Assembly: GCF_021222645.1 (NCBI RefSeq)
Contig: NZ_CP089520.1
Coordinates: 558,001-622,000, forward strand
Source of the DNA: Candidatus Nanosynbacter sp. HMT-352
Lineage (GTDB): Bacteria; Patescibacteriota; Saccharimonadia; Saccharimonadales; Saccharimonadaceae
Direction of reading: 5' to 3'
DNA length: 64,000 bases
Shown: in pieces, positions 17,012 to 26,179 of the stretch
Layout: each line of letters opens with the position of its first letter
Position numbering within the stretch: position 1 is the first letter of the stretch
Program-made: the position numbers and the translations under genes
Notes under the pieces: generated by a model
Seen by the model: the letters and a program-made list of their open reading frames with translations, nothing else
What the model was told of the DNA's origin: nothing
Databases searched by the model: none

Positions 17012-18580
17012 ATGGTGAGAAAAATTAAATTTACCAAACGTTTCTGGATTAAATCAATATCAATCATTTTGCTTTTTTTGGCGGCATTTTGCTTAATTGC
17101 GGCGCGATATAAATATATAGTCTTTAAAGATTCACAAATCGACGAGATAATTTTTTATTTCGTCAACGGATTAGCTGGTGGCAAATCTGACAATTTATGG
17201 TCGGCCGTCCTGCAAAATCTTCCGCTGGTTTTCCTATTATTCGGCGCTTTATTAATCCCAATGTTCGACAAATCAATCTCTTTTATCAATCGCATAATCG
17301 CCTTTTGCTTGAAAAAAATCAAATCATCACGAAAATTTACCCTGCCGTTTTTGAGATTACGAAATCAAGCAATTTACTCGCTAAGTATGTTTTTAATTGC
17401 GATCATCCTTCTAATTCAAAGTTTCGGCATCCCTAACTATATTTATGCTCTCACTCAATCAACCAAACTTTACGAGGAAAATTACGTCAATCCAAAAACC
17501 GCCAAATTAACTTTTCCAGAGAAAAAGCGCAACTTAATATACATCTATTTAGAGTCAATGGAAAACACTTTAGCATCAAAGGCTAATGGCGGCAGTTCCG
17601 AAACCTCCATTATTCCAGAGCTGGAAGAATTGGCATTAAAAAACACCTCATTCTCAAACAAAGCATCTGGCGTCGGCGGCGCTTTACCTGCAACAAACAC
17701 GGGCTGGACCGTGGCAGGAATGGCTGCACAATCCGCTGGTGTTCCGCTGAAGGAAAACTTGGTTGGTGGACGCGACCATAATGCGCTTGGCGAATTTAAG
17801 AGGTTTTTGCCAGGAGCATATAGTCTTGGTGAGATTTTAGAAAAACAAGGCTATAATCAAACATTTGTTATGGGCTCTGAAGCAAGTTTTGGCGGACGCG
17901 ATAAATTATTAACTCAGCACGGCAATTTCAATATCGAAGATTACAATTACGCCAAAAAACACGGAAAAATCTCCGAAGATTACAAAGTTTGGTGGGGTTA
18001 TGAAGACAAAAAGTTATTCCAATTTGCCCGCGAAGAAGCCTCGCGCTTGGCAGCGTCAGACAAGCCATTTAACTTGCAATTATTGACCGCCGACACACAT
18101 TTTACCGATGGCTATTTGGACGAAACCTGCGCTAAAACCTTCAGTAATCAATATGACAATGTTCACGCTTGCTCCTCAAAACAAGTCGCCGCATTCGTCA
18201 ATTGGGTTAAGTCTCAGCCATTTTATGAAAACACCACGATTGTCATTTCTGGCGACCATTTAGGAATGCAGACTTCATACTACGACGAAAAAATTGGTGG
18301 AACTAATTATCAGCGAACTATCTATAACACGTTTATCAATCCAGCTATTTCAACTAGCTATTCAAAGAACCGTCAATTCACGACATTCGATATGTATCCA
18401 TCAACCTTGGCGGCATTAGGAATTAAAATTGACGGCGACCGATTAGGTCTGGGCACAAATTTATTCTCTGGGAAGAAAACCTTGGTCGAACAGTACGGCG
18501 GAATTGAAAACTTAAATTCAGAACTCTCCAAACGTTCTGCTTATTACGAAAAAAATATCTTCGCTAAATCCGGTGATTAG
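17012..18580 (+). CDS. LTA-synthase-like / phosphoglycerol transferase (alkaline-phosphatase superfamily) membrane protein
   Basis: This ~522-residue protein has four or so N-terminal membrane helices (to about residue 150) followed by an extracellular sulfatase/alkaline-phosphatase-fold domain. Family features are the metal-site strand NLIYIYLESMENT, the nucleophile region with ATNTGWT, DTHFTDGYLDE and the metal-binding ISGDHLG. Relatives (LtaS, MdoB/OpgB) transfer glycerol phosphate from phosphatidylglycerol to lipid- or glucan-linked acceptors, so a role in anionic surface polymers is likely. The start is ATG 17012 or the adjacent GTG 17015, the latter matching the predicted +1. It overlaps the convergent galE by 4 nt. 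Confidence 0.85.
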   Translation: MVRKIKFTKRFWIKSISIILLFLAAFCLIAARYKYIVFKDSQIDEIIFYFVNGLAGGKSDNLWSAVLQNLPLVFLLFGALLIPMFDKSISFINRIIAFCLKKIKSSRKFTLPFLRLRNQAIYSLSMFLIAIILLIQSFGIPNYIYALTQSTKLYEENYVNPKTAKLTFPEKKRNLIYIYLESMENTLASKANGGSSETSIIPELEELALKNTSFSNKASGVGGALPATNTGWTVAGMAAQSAGVPLKENLVGGRDHNALGEFKRFLPGAYSLGEILEKQGYNQTFVMGSEASFGGRDKLLTQHGNFNIEDYNYAKKHGKISEDYKVWWGYEDKKLFQFAREEASRLAASDKPFNLQLLTADTHFTDGYLDETCAKTFSNQYDNVHACSSKQVAAFVNWVKSQPFYENTTIVISGDHLGMQTSYYDEKIGGTNYQRTIYNTFINPAISTSYSKNRQFTTFDMYPSTLAALGIKIDGDRLGLGTNLFSGKKTLVEQYGGIENLNSELSKRSAYYEKNIFAKSGD

Positions 18581-19590
18581 CCGTTGTAACCGTTTGGATT
18601 ATTGTTTTGCCAGTTCCAAGCGTCGCGGCAAGCATCTTCAATTGTCAATTCTGCTCGCCAACCTAGTTCTCTTTCCGCCAAACCTGGATCTGCATAGCAC
18701 ACCGCGACGTCACCCGCTCGACGTGGCGTAACTTGATATGGAACATCGCGACCAGATGCCCTCTCAAACGCCTTCACTAATTCCAAAACTGAAGTACCAC
18801 GACCAGTGCCGATATTATAGACTTTATATTCGTTCGGGCGACCCAAATTCTCCAGAGCCGCCACGTGAGCCTTTGCCAAATCAACCACGTGAATATAATC
18901 ACGTACACCAGTTCCATCTGGAGTGTCATAATCGTCACCAAAAACACTCAAATGCTCTCGCTTACCGACGGCGACTTGCGACACAAACGGCAGAAGATTA
19001 TTCGGAATTCCTGAGGGATCTTCACCAATACGACCACTCGGATGCGCGCCGACTGGATTAAAATAGCGGAGAGATGTAAATTGCCACCCCTGATTTGTCG
19101 CTGAAATGTCGCGAAGCATTTGCTCAATCATCAACTTTGTTTGGCCATATGGATTCGTGGCAGACAACGGCATATCTTCGGTAATTGGTAATCGAGCTGG
19201 ATCGCCATAAACTGTTGCCGAGCTAGAAAATACCAATTTCTTTACGTCAAATTCCTGCATTACATCAAGCAAGACCAATGTACTTTCAAGATTATTCTTA
19301 TAATAAAGAAGCGCCTTCTCAACTGATTCACCGACAGCTTTCAATCCGGCAAAATGAATTACCGCATCGATTTTCTCAGACTTAAATAATTCTGATAGTC
19401 GCTGACGATCACACAAATCAAATTCATGAAACGGTATTGATTGACTGGTGATTTCTTCAACTCGCCTCAGGCTCTCGACGGATGAATTTGATAAGTTATC
19501 GACCACCACTACTTTATGATTTGATGATAATAGTTCGATGATTGTGTGACTGCCGATATATCCAGCGCCACCAGTGACAAGAATATTCAT
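18577..19590 (-). CDS. galE: UDP-glucose 4-epimerase
   Basis: This 337-residue short-chain dehydrogenase-fold enzyme interconverts UDP-glucose and UDP-galactose (or the N-acetyl forms). It has the NAD-binding VTGGAGYIGSHT, the catalytic YGQTK (YxxxK) with the preceding SSSATVYG serine motif, and the GalE-typical RYFNPVGAHPSG and GTGVRDYIHVVDLA. The product feeds surface-glycan synthesis. The start at 19590 has a weak TATGTT box ending 6 nt upstream, and the CIRCE operator of clpB lies 37 nt further upstream. Confidence 0.94.
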   Translation of the reverse strand: MNILVTGGAGYIGSHTIIELLSSNHKVVVVDNLSNSSVESLRRVEEITSQSIPFHEFDLCDRQRLSELFKSEKIDAVIHFAGLKAVGESVEKALLYYKNNLESTLVLLDVMQEFDVKKLVFSSSATVYGDPARLPITEDMPLSATNPYGQTKLMIEQMLRDISATNQGWQFTSLRYFNPVGAHPSGRIGEDPSGIPNNLLPFVSQVAVGKREHLSVFGDDYDTPDGTGVRDYIHVVDLAKAHVAALENLGRPNEYKVYNIGTGRGTSVLELVKAFERASGRDVPYQVTPRRAGDVAVCYADPGLAERELGWRAELTIEDACRDAWNWQNNNPNGYNG

Positions 19591-19626
19591 ACATTTAACA
19601 TATCATAAAATGGCTATTTATTTTAG

Positions 19627-19653
19627 TTAGCACTCTTGCACCGAGAGTGCTAA
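19627..19653 (+). promoter_or_regulatory. CIRCE operator (HrcA binding site)
   Basis: TTAGCACTC (19627-19635), a 9-nt spacer and GAGTGCTAA (19645-19653) match the CIRCE consensus perfectly. HrcA bound here would repress clpB until protein-folding stress. No hrcA gene lies in the window. Confidence 0.95.
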
Positions 19654-19664
19654 TTTGCTATGAT
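19636..19664 (+). promoter_or_regulatory. Heat-shock-controlled promoter of clpB
   Basis: TTGCAC (19636-19641), exactly inside the CIRCE spacer, is followed after 17 nt by TATGAT (19659-19664), itself an extended -10 (TGCTATGAT). Predicted start is about 19671, leaving a ~70-nt leader with AAAAGGAGG before the ATG. Confidence 0.75.
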
Positions 19665-19740
19665 AACTATATCAAATTTCACCATTCTGTCTTTTGCTGG
19701 GGCGTAACAAATTAGACCTAAAAATCAAAAGGAGGATTTT

Positions 19741-21888
19741 ATGCCACCAAACATGAATCAAGAAGAAACAACTAAACCACTCGAAAAATTTGGTACAGAT
19801 ATAACGGCGTTGGCGCGAGAAGGTAAACTCGATCCAGTGATCGGTCGAGATGAAGAAATTCGACGTACTATGCAAATCCTAAGTCGCCGCACTAAAAACA
19901 ATCCCGTTCTCATCGGTGAGCCGGGAGTTGGTAAAACCGCAATTGTTGAGGCGTTGGCGCAACGAATTGTTAAAGGCAACGTTCCCGCTTCACTGAAGGA
20001 TAAGCGACTAATTTCCCTAGAAATTTCCAGTCTTCTGGCGGGCGCTAGTTTCCGCGGACAATTTGAGGATCGATTGAAAGCCGTTCTGAAAGAAGTAGAA
20101 GACGCAGCCGGCGAGATTATTCTTTTTGTCGATGAGATTCACACCATGGTTGGCGCTGGAAAAAGCGAAGGCAGCATGGACGCGGGCAATATGTTAAAGC
20201 CAGCGCTGGCTCGCGGAAAATTGCACATGATTGGCGCGACGACACTCGCTGAATATCGTCAGTATGTCGAAAAAGATGCCGCCTTAGAACGAAGATTCCA
20301 GCCAGTTTACGTTGGCGAACCAAGTTTTGATGACACTGTCGCCATCTTGCGCGGATTGAAGGAAAAATACGAAATTCATCACGGAGTAAAAATCGCTGAT
20401 GATGCAATCGTGGCAGCTGCCAGATTATCCACCAGATATTTGCCCGACCGATTCTTGCCAGACAAAGCAGTCGACTTGCTTGACGAAGCGACCAGCTCGC
20501 TCAAAATGCAGTTAGAAAGCGTGCCAATTGCGCTGGATCGATTGAATAATAGACGCTTGCAATTGGAAATCGAGGAAGCGGCGTTGAAAAAGGACAAATC
20601 CGACCACGCCAATATTCGCAAAGATGAAATCAAAGAGCAAATTGCCGAGATTCGCGCAAAAGCCGAAGTGATTGATAAAAAATGGCAGCACGAAAAAGAC
20701 ATTTTGCAAACCGTCAACACGACTACCGAAAAAATGGACAATCTGCGCTCACAATTGGAAATTGCTGAACGCGACGCAGACTTAGCCACCGCCAGCCGCA
20801 TTAAATATGGCGATTTGCCGGAGCTGGAGAAAAAATTAGCAAGCGCCCGCGAAGAACTAGCGGCAATTCCAACCCACGACCGATTACTCCGCGAAGAAGT
20901 TACGCCTGACGATATTGCTGGCGTGGTAGCGCGCTGGACCGGAATTCCGGTGGAACGATTGATGGAAAGCGAATCCAGCAAATTGACCAAATTGGAAGAA
21001 TCGATCAGCCGCCAAGTCATCGGACAAGATCGCGCCGTAGCAGCTGTAGCAAGCGCCATCCGTAGGTCGCGTGCTGGACTCGGCGACGTTAATCGACCGA
21101 TTGGCTCATTCCTATTCCTCGGCCCTACTGGCGTAGGAAAAACAGAAGTCGCGCGCAGTTTATGTCGTGAATTATTCGACGACGAGCACGCCATGATTCG
21201 AATTGACATGAGTGAATATATGGAGCGTCACGCCGTAGCCAGATTGATCGGTTCGCCTCCAGGATATGTCGGCTATGATCAGGGCGGTCAATTGACGGAA
21301 GCCGTTAGACGACGTCCATATAGCGTGATTTTGTTTGACGAAATCGAAAAAGCACATCCCGACGTGTTTAACGTACTATTGCAAGTTTTGGACGACGGTC
21401 GATTGACGGACGGACAAGGACGAACGATTGACTTTAGCAACACCATTATCATCATGACCAGCAACGTCGGGTCGCAAATGATTATGGACTACACGGGTGA
21501 TGACATTAGCTCTCTCGACAATCAAATTTTAGAAACGCTTCGTGGTCATTTCCGCCCAGAATTCTTAAACCGAATTGACGACATCGTGATTTTTGATCGC
21601 ATTCATCCTGAATCGATGCGTGAAATTGTTGACGTGCAATTAGAAAAAGTTGTTCGCCAAGTTAAAGATAGTCGCGACATAACACTGGATTTTGACAATA
21701 GCGTTCGTGATATGTTGGCACGAGACGGCTACGACCCAAGTTTCGGCGCTCGACCGCTTAAGCGTTTGATTCAAAAACGCGTGCTTGATCCTTTAGCGCT
21801 CGAATTGATCGACGGGCGAATTCACGACGGAGATACGGTAAAAGTTGCTGCCGCGGATGATCGAATTGCCTTTACGAATATCGTATAA
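19741..21888 (+). CDS. clpB: ClpB-type AAA+ disaggregase lacking the N-terminal domain
   Basis: This 715-residue protein has two AAA+ modules: NBD1 with Walker [10 protein letters not shown] (residues 59-67) and VDEIHTMVG, and NBD2 with GPTGVGKTE (about residue 461) and [13 protein letters not shown]. Between them is a long coiled-coil M domain (about residues 270-400), which marks ClpB rather than ClpA/ClpX. ClpB extracts proteins from aggregates with DnaK. The usual ~145-residue Clp N-domain is absent: the AAGGAGG-preceded ATG is followed almost at once by the NBD1 start ([10 protein letters not shown]). This resembles the short ClpB made by internal initiation elsewhere, but here it is the only possible product. 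The perfect CIRCE element indicates HrcA control. Confidence 0.94.
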   Translation: MPPNMNQEETTKPLEKFGTDITALAREGKLDPVIGRDEEIRRTMQILSRRTKNNPVLIGEPGVGKTAIVEALAQRIVKGNVPASLKDKRLISLEISSLLAGASFRGQFEDRLKAVLKEVEDAAGEIILFVDEIHTMVGAGKSEGSMDAGNMLKPALARGKLHMIGATTLAEYRQYVEKDAALERRFQPVYVGEPSFDDTVAILRGLKEKYEIHHGVKIADDAIVAAARLSTRYLPDRFLPDKAVDLLDEATSSLKMQLESVPIALDRLNNRRLQLEIEEAALKKDKSDHANIRKDEIKEQIAEIRAKAEVIDKKWQHEKDILQTVNTTTEKMDNLRSQLEIAERDADLATASRIKYGDLPELEKKLASAREELAAIPTHDRLLREEVTPDDIAGVVARWTGIPVERLMESESSKLTKLEESISRQVIGQDRAVAAVASAIRRSRAGLGDVNRPIGSFLFLGPTGVGKTEVARSLCRELFDDEHAMIRIDMSEYMERHAVARLIGSPPGYVGYDQGGQLTEAVRRRPYSVILFDEIEKAHPDVFNVLLQVLDDGRLTDGQGRTIDFSNTIIIMTSNVGSQMIMDYTGDDISSLDNQILETLRGHFRPEFLNRIDDIVIFDRIHPESMREIVDVQLEKVVRQVKDSRDITLDFDNSVRDMLARDGYDPSFGARPLKRLIQKRVLDPLALELIDGRIHDGDTVKVAAADDRIAFTNIV

Positions 21889-21889
21889 T
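21884..21889 (+). promoter_or_regulatory. -10 box, leaderless promoter of the methyltransferase operon, inside the clpB stop
   Basis: TATAAT spans the clpB TAA stop and ends 6 nt before the ATG at 21896, predicting a leaderless mRNA. No good -35 was seen. Confidence 0.5.
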
Positions 21890-21895
21890 AGATAT

Positions 21896-22783
21896 ATGGA
21901 CCAAATTCGTAGCGAGCACTTGGAAAATCATACCAACAAAACCTATCAAGAGCGGATGAACCAGACAGCGCCATCCAAATTCGGAGCCATCGAAAAACAC
22001 CTTGGTGAAAACGTCAAATTGCTTGATTTTGGTTCTGGATTCTCGCCAGAATTCATCAAACAAGTGACGCAAACAGGAACTCACTACGTAGCCTATGATG
22101 TTTCACAAATTGTTCAATCTCAACTTCAAAAAAATAACATTGATTTTATCACTAAAGAACAACTTGAAAACGCCGAAGATGAATTCGACATTATCTACAT
22201 GTCGAGTGTATTTCACGAATTGATGAGCTATCTATCTCGACCTGAGCGCACTAAAACGCTCGCAATGCTAGATAGAGCACTCAAACCCGACGGCACTATT
22301 GTCATCCGCGATTGGGGTCCCGGCGAGACGTCAAGCCTAGTCACGTCTATCGAAGTAGCATCCGAAGACGTTAACGATGAAGTTTGCACATGGGTAGAAG
22401 CTCTTGTTAAAAATTCAGTGATTAGTATGCCTACTATCGTTTGCAACGACAATGATAATCCTATCTCTCCGTACATCTACAAGGCAAATAGCCAAACTAT
22501 TTATGAAATCATGTTTCACGCGGTTTGGGGTCTGGATTCACTTGAACGCGAATCAAAAGAATCGTACGTTATCGTGGACCACCTTATTCACAAATGGATT
22601 TGTGCGCCACATGGCTACAAAATAACACAGTCGCAGAATGAATTCGATGAAACATATTTGCCACATTTACAAAAATACTTCAAAATTGATAGTATTCCAT
22701 GGCCGACAAAAGCTATTTACGAACTAAAAAAGGACATCATAAATAACACACTAGCAAACTTTATAGCACAACTACCACAATGA
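21896..22783 (+). CDS. Class I SAM-dependent methyltransferase
   Basis: This 295-residue protein begins at ATG 21896 (MDQIRSEHLENH). A longer frame from 21845 overlaps clpB and is rejected, because a TATAAT box places +1 on this ATG. The SAM-binding motif is VKLLDFGSGFSPEF, followed by FDIIYMSSVFHEL and LKPDGTIVIRDWG, the standard Rossmann methyltransferase layout. The C-terminal ~130 residues match no family I recognise. It heads a coupled unit with the CxxC membrane protein at 22780 and the DsbA-like protein at 23379, each overlapping the previous stop by 4 nt (ATGA). The substrate is unknown. Confidence 0.82.
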   Translation: MDQIRSEHLENHTNKTYQERMNQTAPSKFGAIEKHLGENVKLLDFGSGFSPEFIKQVTQTGTHYVAYDVSQIVQSQLQKNNIDFITKEQLENAEDEFDIIYMSSVFHELMSYLSRPERTKTLAMLDRALKPDGTIVIRDWGPGETSSLVTSIEVASEDVNDEVCTWVEALVKNSVISMPTIVCNDNDNPISPYIYKANSQTIYEIMFHAVWGLDSLERESKESYVIVDHLIHKWICAPHGYKITQSQNEFDETYLPHLQKYFKIDSIPWPTKAIYELKKDIINNTLANFIAQLPQ

Positions 22784-23382
22784 ATTACAACGATAAGCAC
22801 TACAAACTAACCATCAAATCAGCGCTTTTAGGAGTCGGCAGAATGCTTGGTTTACCGAAATATTTCCTAATAACAATTGTCGCGACCGTCGCCTTCGCCG
22901 TGATAATTTATTTCGCAATCAATGCCAATTTTTACGGACCACTAATGATGTCGCGTTTACCAATCCTCGATAAAATCACGCTACTCGGCTCAATGATTAT
23001 AGATATCTTCAAACAAAGTTTCACTTCACCAAATGGCGCGCTGCTTATGATAGTATCAATTCTTCAAGGTGTATCGATCGCCGCTGTAATTTTTACAGCA
23101 AAGAATAATCGCGACAATGAAAAAACTATATCTCGACAAGTCGGATTAAGCGGAATCGCATCAATTGCCGCAACAATTGGACTCGGCTGCGTCCCCTGCG
23201 GAACATCACTAATTTTACCAATTGTAACCCTATTTTTCTCAGGAGCTGCTGCCGCCACCGCCGCAAATATCACCAGCACAATAGTCCTTTTATTAGCTTT
23301 ACTGCTTAGTTTATTCTCGATATATAAATCAGGTCAAATTATTTTTATGTACACAGAATTATCTAAACAGGAGAAAATATGA
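22780..23382 (+). CDS. Small polytopic membrane protein with intramembrane CVPCG motif
   Basis: This 200-residue protein has about five hydrophobic segments (roughly residues 28-48, 60-80, 85-105, 123-160 and 160-185). A Cys-x-x-Cys pair, GLGCVPCGTSLILP, sits inside a membrane segment at about residue 146. I do not recognise the family. Intramembrane cysteine pairs occur in DsbB, VKOR and CcdA/DsbD proteins, which pass electrons across the membrane to periplasmic thioredoxin-fold partners. Here the next gene, overlapping by 4 nt, is exactly such a partner, so a DsbB- or CcdA-like role is plausible but inferred. The motif does not match classic CcdA or VKOR signatures. Confidence 0.6.
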   Translation: MNYNDKHYKLTIKSALLGVGRMLGLPKYFLITIVATVAFAVIIYFAINANFYGPLMMSRLPILDKITLLGSMIIDIFKQSFTSPNGALLMIVSILQGVSIAAVIFTAKNNRDNEKTISRQVGLSGIASIAATIGLGCVPCGTSLILPIVTLFFSGAAAATAANITSTIVLLLALLLSLFSIYKSGQIIFMYTELSKQEKI

Positions 23383-24095
23383 ATCGACAAAAATCATCAG
23401 GTATAGCACTTATTTGGGTTCTTTCGGGAATTGTAATCGTGGGAATTGTAGCTTTGTTTATTTATGGAATTGTTAATCGCCCGCCGAATCGTCACATTGG
23501 CGATAATAAACCGTGGAATGAAAAAATGTCACAAGGATCCGCTGACGCGAAAAACGTATTCATTGATTATACTGACTATTTTTGTTCATTTTGCTCCGAG
23601 GTCGAAGCCGCAACCAGCACAGAATTCTTCAAAAATGACTATATTAAATCCGGAAAAGTTCGTTATGAGCATCGCGTAGTAACACTATTAAAAGAGATGA
23701 CCAACAATACCGAAACTGGTGCTCACGCTGCGTTTTGTGCTGCCGATCAGGATAAATATTGGCAGTACACCCACGATATCGTCCCGCGCATTAAGAGCGA
23801 CTATTTCGATAAAGGAATCGGCGTAAAAAACGTTGCTGTGCCGAAAAAAATCCCTGCTCTTCCACTGGAATATTTCCTAACTTCCGCTAAAAATGTCGGC
23901 ATGAATGAATCGCAATTTTCCGATTGTATGACCAAAAAACCGCACCAAAAAGAAATTGATAGCAACACGCAAAAAGCCTTGTCACTTGGCGTGAATGGCT
24001 TGCCATATATGGTTATTAACGACTATCAAACCAGCGGATTCATCGGTGGAGAAAACGGATTAAGAAGCATTCTTAAGGCTGGCGGCATAGAATAA
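23379..24095 (+). CDS. DsbA-family thiol-disulfide oxidoreductase, membrane-anchored
   Basis: This 238-residue protein has an N-terminal membrane segment (about residues 9-31) and an extracellular thioredoxin-like domain with active site CSFC (TDYFCSFCSEVE) and cis-Pro loop NGLPYMVIN. Two further cysteines (AAFCAAD and SDCMTKK) could form a structural disulfide. AGGAGA gives a ribosome binding site, and the ATG overlaps the stop of the CVPCG membrane protein. It differs from the DsbA-like protein at 962 in active-site dipeptide (SF versus PG) and in being operon-linked to a possible redox partner. Confidence 0.86.
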   Translation: MNRQKSSGIALIWVLSGIVIVGIVALFIYGIVNRPPNRHIGDNKPWNEKMSQGSADAKNVFIDYTDYFCSFCSEVEAATSTEFFKNDYIKSGKVRYEHRVVTLLKEMTNNTETGAHAAFCAADQDKYWQYTHDIVPRIKSDYFDKGIGVKNVAVPKKIPALPLEYFLTSAKNVGMNESQFSDCMTKKPHQKEIDSNTQKALSLGVNGLPYMVINDYQTSGFIGGENGLRSILKAGGIE

Positions 24096-24203
24096 TTATT
24101 TGATTTATCGCGCGGAATTAAACAACTCCCATTGTCAAAAATATCAAGTATCCGCCTATAGTGAGCATGACGTTTTTCTATTTATTTCACTATCCTTGGA
24201 TAG

Positions 24204-25322
24204 TTATTCCCACCTAAATAGCTTAATGGCTAAGAAATAGACAGCAAAAGTCCAAGCCGCGATAATTCCAAATTGTGGTAAGACTTCCATAAAACTTGCG
24301 TGCTCAGTCATAATTAGCCGAAAACCATCCGTGATTGGAGTTATGGGAACAAATTGAGCAACGCTTCGCAACCATTCTGGAAATAGATAAAGTGGGATAA
24401 ATGTGCCAGACAGAAACATCATTGGAAAAGAAATCAAATTGCTTAATGCGGAAGACTGATCTTCGTTTTTCGACCAGCCAGCAATCAATAGCCCTATTCC
24501 CACCATCATGAATGCTGATAATACAGATATAGCCACAAACAGTGCCCAATCGCCTCGCATATTAAAGTGAAATATCAAAGTGCCAGCAACAACCATCATG
24601 ATCAAGCTAAGCAAGGAAATAATCGTATAGTGAATTGCTGTAGAGATAATCAACTGACCAGAAGTAAACGGCGCTGCACGTAAGCGTCGGTACGAGCCAC
24701 GCTTCTTTTCAGCCGGCATTTGATTAGCTAGGCCAAAAATACCCATACTTATCAAGCTGAAAGTTAATAGCCCCGTAAATATGTAATCAAACGATTTTAA
24801 TTGCTCATCACCAATCGCTTTACCAACAGCTTTAAGCGGAGCTTCAGGTTGGCCCATCTGATTATTGATGTTATTGGTAATTTGATTCATCACTGCTACC
24901 AACGCGCCGCCTGTTTGTTCAGAACCCTTAGAGTAAATAACATTCACAGTGCCTGTTGGAATAGGATGATTGCCATTATTTTTTATCGCACCAAAATCAC
25001 TTGGAAGCTCAATAATACCATTAAGCTCCGACCGCTTCATTTTTTCGCGCGCGTCATTCATATCTTTAACGTCCTTAATTTTGAGAATCGAATCCTTCGA
25101 ATTTTCTTTGGCGTTTTTAACGAAACTTTTAGCAAATTCCGTCTGTGAATTATTGATGATTGCAATATCAAAACTGGTAGAATTATTGCTAAAAACTGAC
25201 CCGAACACTAATAGAAAAATCAGTGGAAAAAGAAAGGTAAAAAATAACGCCATTTTATCTCGAACGAAACGCTTTTGCTGAGCGCGAACTTGCCCGAATA
25301 TTCCAATCCAATATTTTTTCAT
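24204..25322 (-). CDS. ABC-2 type transporter permease
   Basis: This 372-residue membrane protein has one N-terminal helix (about residues 23-45), a ~140-residue extracellular domain and five or six C-terminal helices, the standard DrrB/YhgE-like ABC-2 layout. Conserved features include the C-terminal FPMMFLSGTFIPLYLFP and VPITPITDGFR. It pairs with the ATPase gene immediately upstream (1-nt gap) to export a drug, lipid or peptide. A short inverted repeat (24188-24206 region) follows the gene but is a poor terminator. Confidence 0.88.
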   Translation of the reverse strand: MKKYWIGIFGQVRAQQKRFVRDKMALFFTFLFPLIFLLVFGSVFSNNSTSFDIAIINNSQTEFAKSFVKNAKENSKDSILKIKDVKDMNDAREKMKRSELNGIIELPSDFGAIKNNGNHPIPTGTVNVIYSKGSEQTGGALVAVMNQITNNINNQMGQPEAPLKAVGKAIGDEQLKSFDYIFTGLLTFSLISMGIFGLANQMPAEKKRGSYRRLRAAPFTSGQLIISTAIHYTIISLLSLIMMVVAGTLIFHFNMRGDWALFVAISVLSAFMMVGIGLLIAGWSKNEDQSSALSNLISFPMMFLSGTFIPLYLFPEWLRSVAQFVPITPITDGFRLIMTEHASFMEVLPQFGIIAAWTFAVYFLAIKLFRWE

Positions 25323-25323
25323 G

Positions 25324-26085
25324 TTAATCCCGAATTGCCTTTCCTGTTAAATCAATAAACACGTCTTCCAAGTTGGCCTGCTCGACAACTTGTTCCTTCT
25401 TAAAACCGCGCGCCAATAATTGCTGGATGAGATTATGCGGCGTATCAATTGTGATAATCTTACCGCTATCCATAATTGCCAGACGATCACACAATAATTC
25501 CGCCTCGTCCATATAATGCGTCGTCAAGAGAATCGTAATTCCCTCGTCGCGAATTTCCTTAATCAAGTCCCATAAATTTCTACGCGCCTGCGGATCAAGC
25601 CCCGTGGTCGGCTCGTCCAGAAACAACACTTTTGGATTATTAACCAATGTCGAAGCAATCGCAAAACGCTGTTTTTGACCACCAGAAAGCTGCTCGACGT
25701 AATTCTTAGCCTTTTCTGTCAACTGAACCTTAGCAAGCAGCGCCTCAGTATCAACTGTTCGACCATATAAACTACCAAACATTTTCAATTGTTCACGCAA
25801 AGTCAGTTTATCATAAAAAGCCGTCGACTGAAGCTGAATACCAATTATATTCTTAATATCCTTAGGTTTCTTAGCGACATCTATGCCGTCAATTGTAGCC
25901 ACGCCGCCATCAATTGGTCTGAGCGCTTCCAGCATTTCCAACGTTGTTGTTTTGCCCGCGCCGTTAGGACCAAGAATCCCAAATATCTCGCCCTTTTTAA
26001 CTTCAAACGACACGCCGTCGACCACGTTATCTCCATCATAAGTTTTAACGAGTTTATCGACTTTTATAATTGGCTCAAGTTCCAC
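25324..26085 (-). CDS. ABC-2 type transporter ATPase
   Basis: This 253-residue ATPase has Walker A GPNGAGKTT, signature [13 protein letters not shown], Walker B VLFLDEPTTGLDPQ and the switch histidine in LTTHYMDEA, typical of the DrrA/CcmA drug- and lipid-export group. It starts at GTG 26085, with an AGAGG site at a wide ~10-nt spacing. It forms a two-gene operon with the permease at 24204 and is divergent from the deacetylase gene. Confidence 0.9.
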   Translation of the reverse strand: MELEPIIKVDKLVKTYDGDNVVDGVSFEVKKGEIFGILGPNGAGKTTTLEMLEALRPIDGGVATIDGIDVAKKPKDIKNIIGIQLQSTAFYDKLTLREQLKMFGSLYGRTVDTEALLAKVQLTEKAKNYVEQLSGGQKQRFAIASTLVNNPKVLFLDEPTTGLDPQARRNLWDLIKEIRDEGITILLTTHYMDEAELLCDRLAIMDSGKIITIDTPHNLIQQLLARGFKKEQVVEQANLEDVFIDLTGKAIRD

Positions 26086-26164
26086 TTCGTAAATTCCTCT
26101 CTGTTGTAATTTTGATCAAGCTAGTCTCTACTTATTATCAATAATAACAAAACCAAAGTACTAG

Positions 26165-26173
26165 TGCTATACT
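26165..26173 (+). promoter_or_regulatory. Extended -10, leaderless promoter of the polysaccharide deacetylase gene
   Basis: TGCTATACT (hexamer 26168-26173) ends 6 nt before the ATG at 26180, so +1 is predicted on the start codon. Confidence 0.62.
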
Positions 26174-26179
26174 TATAGT

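Noticed and set aside
16963..17067. Longer N-terminus for the amino-acid binding protein (start 17067)
   Set aside because: The extra residues precede the -10 box that fits a leaderless start at 16962, and they run antisense into the divergent gene.
20379..21209. 276-codon minus-strand frame inside clpB
   Set aside because: It is the antisense shadow of a strongly conserved gene, Ser/Ala/Arg-rich and without a ribosome binding site.
24188..24206. Terminator hairpin after the ABC-2 permease gene
   Set aside because: The inverted repeat has only a 2-nt central gap and no T tract, so it would form a weak hairpin at best.
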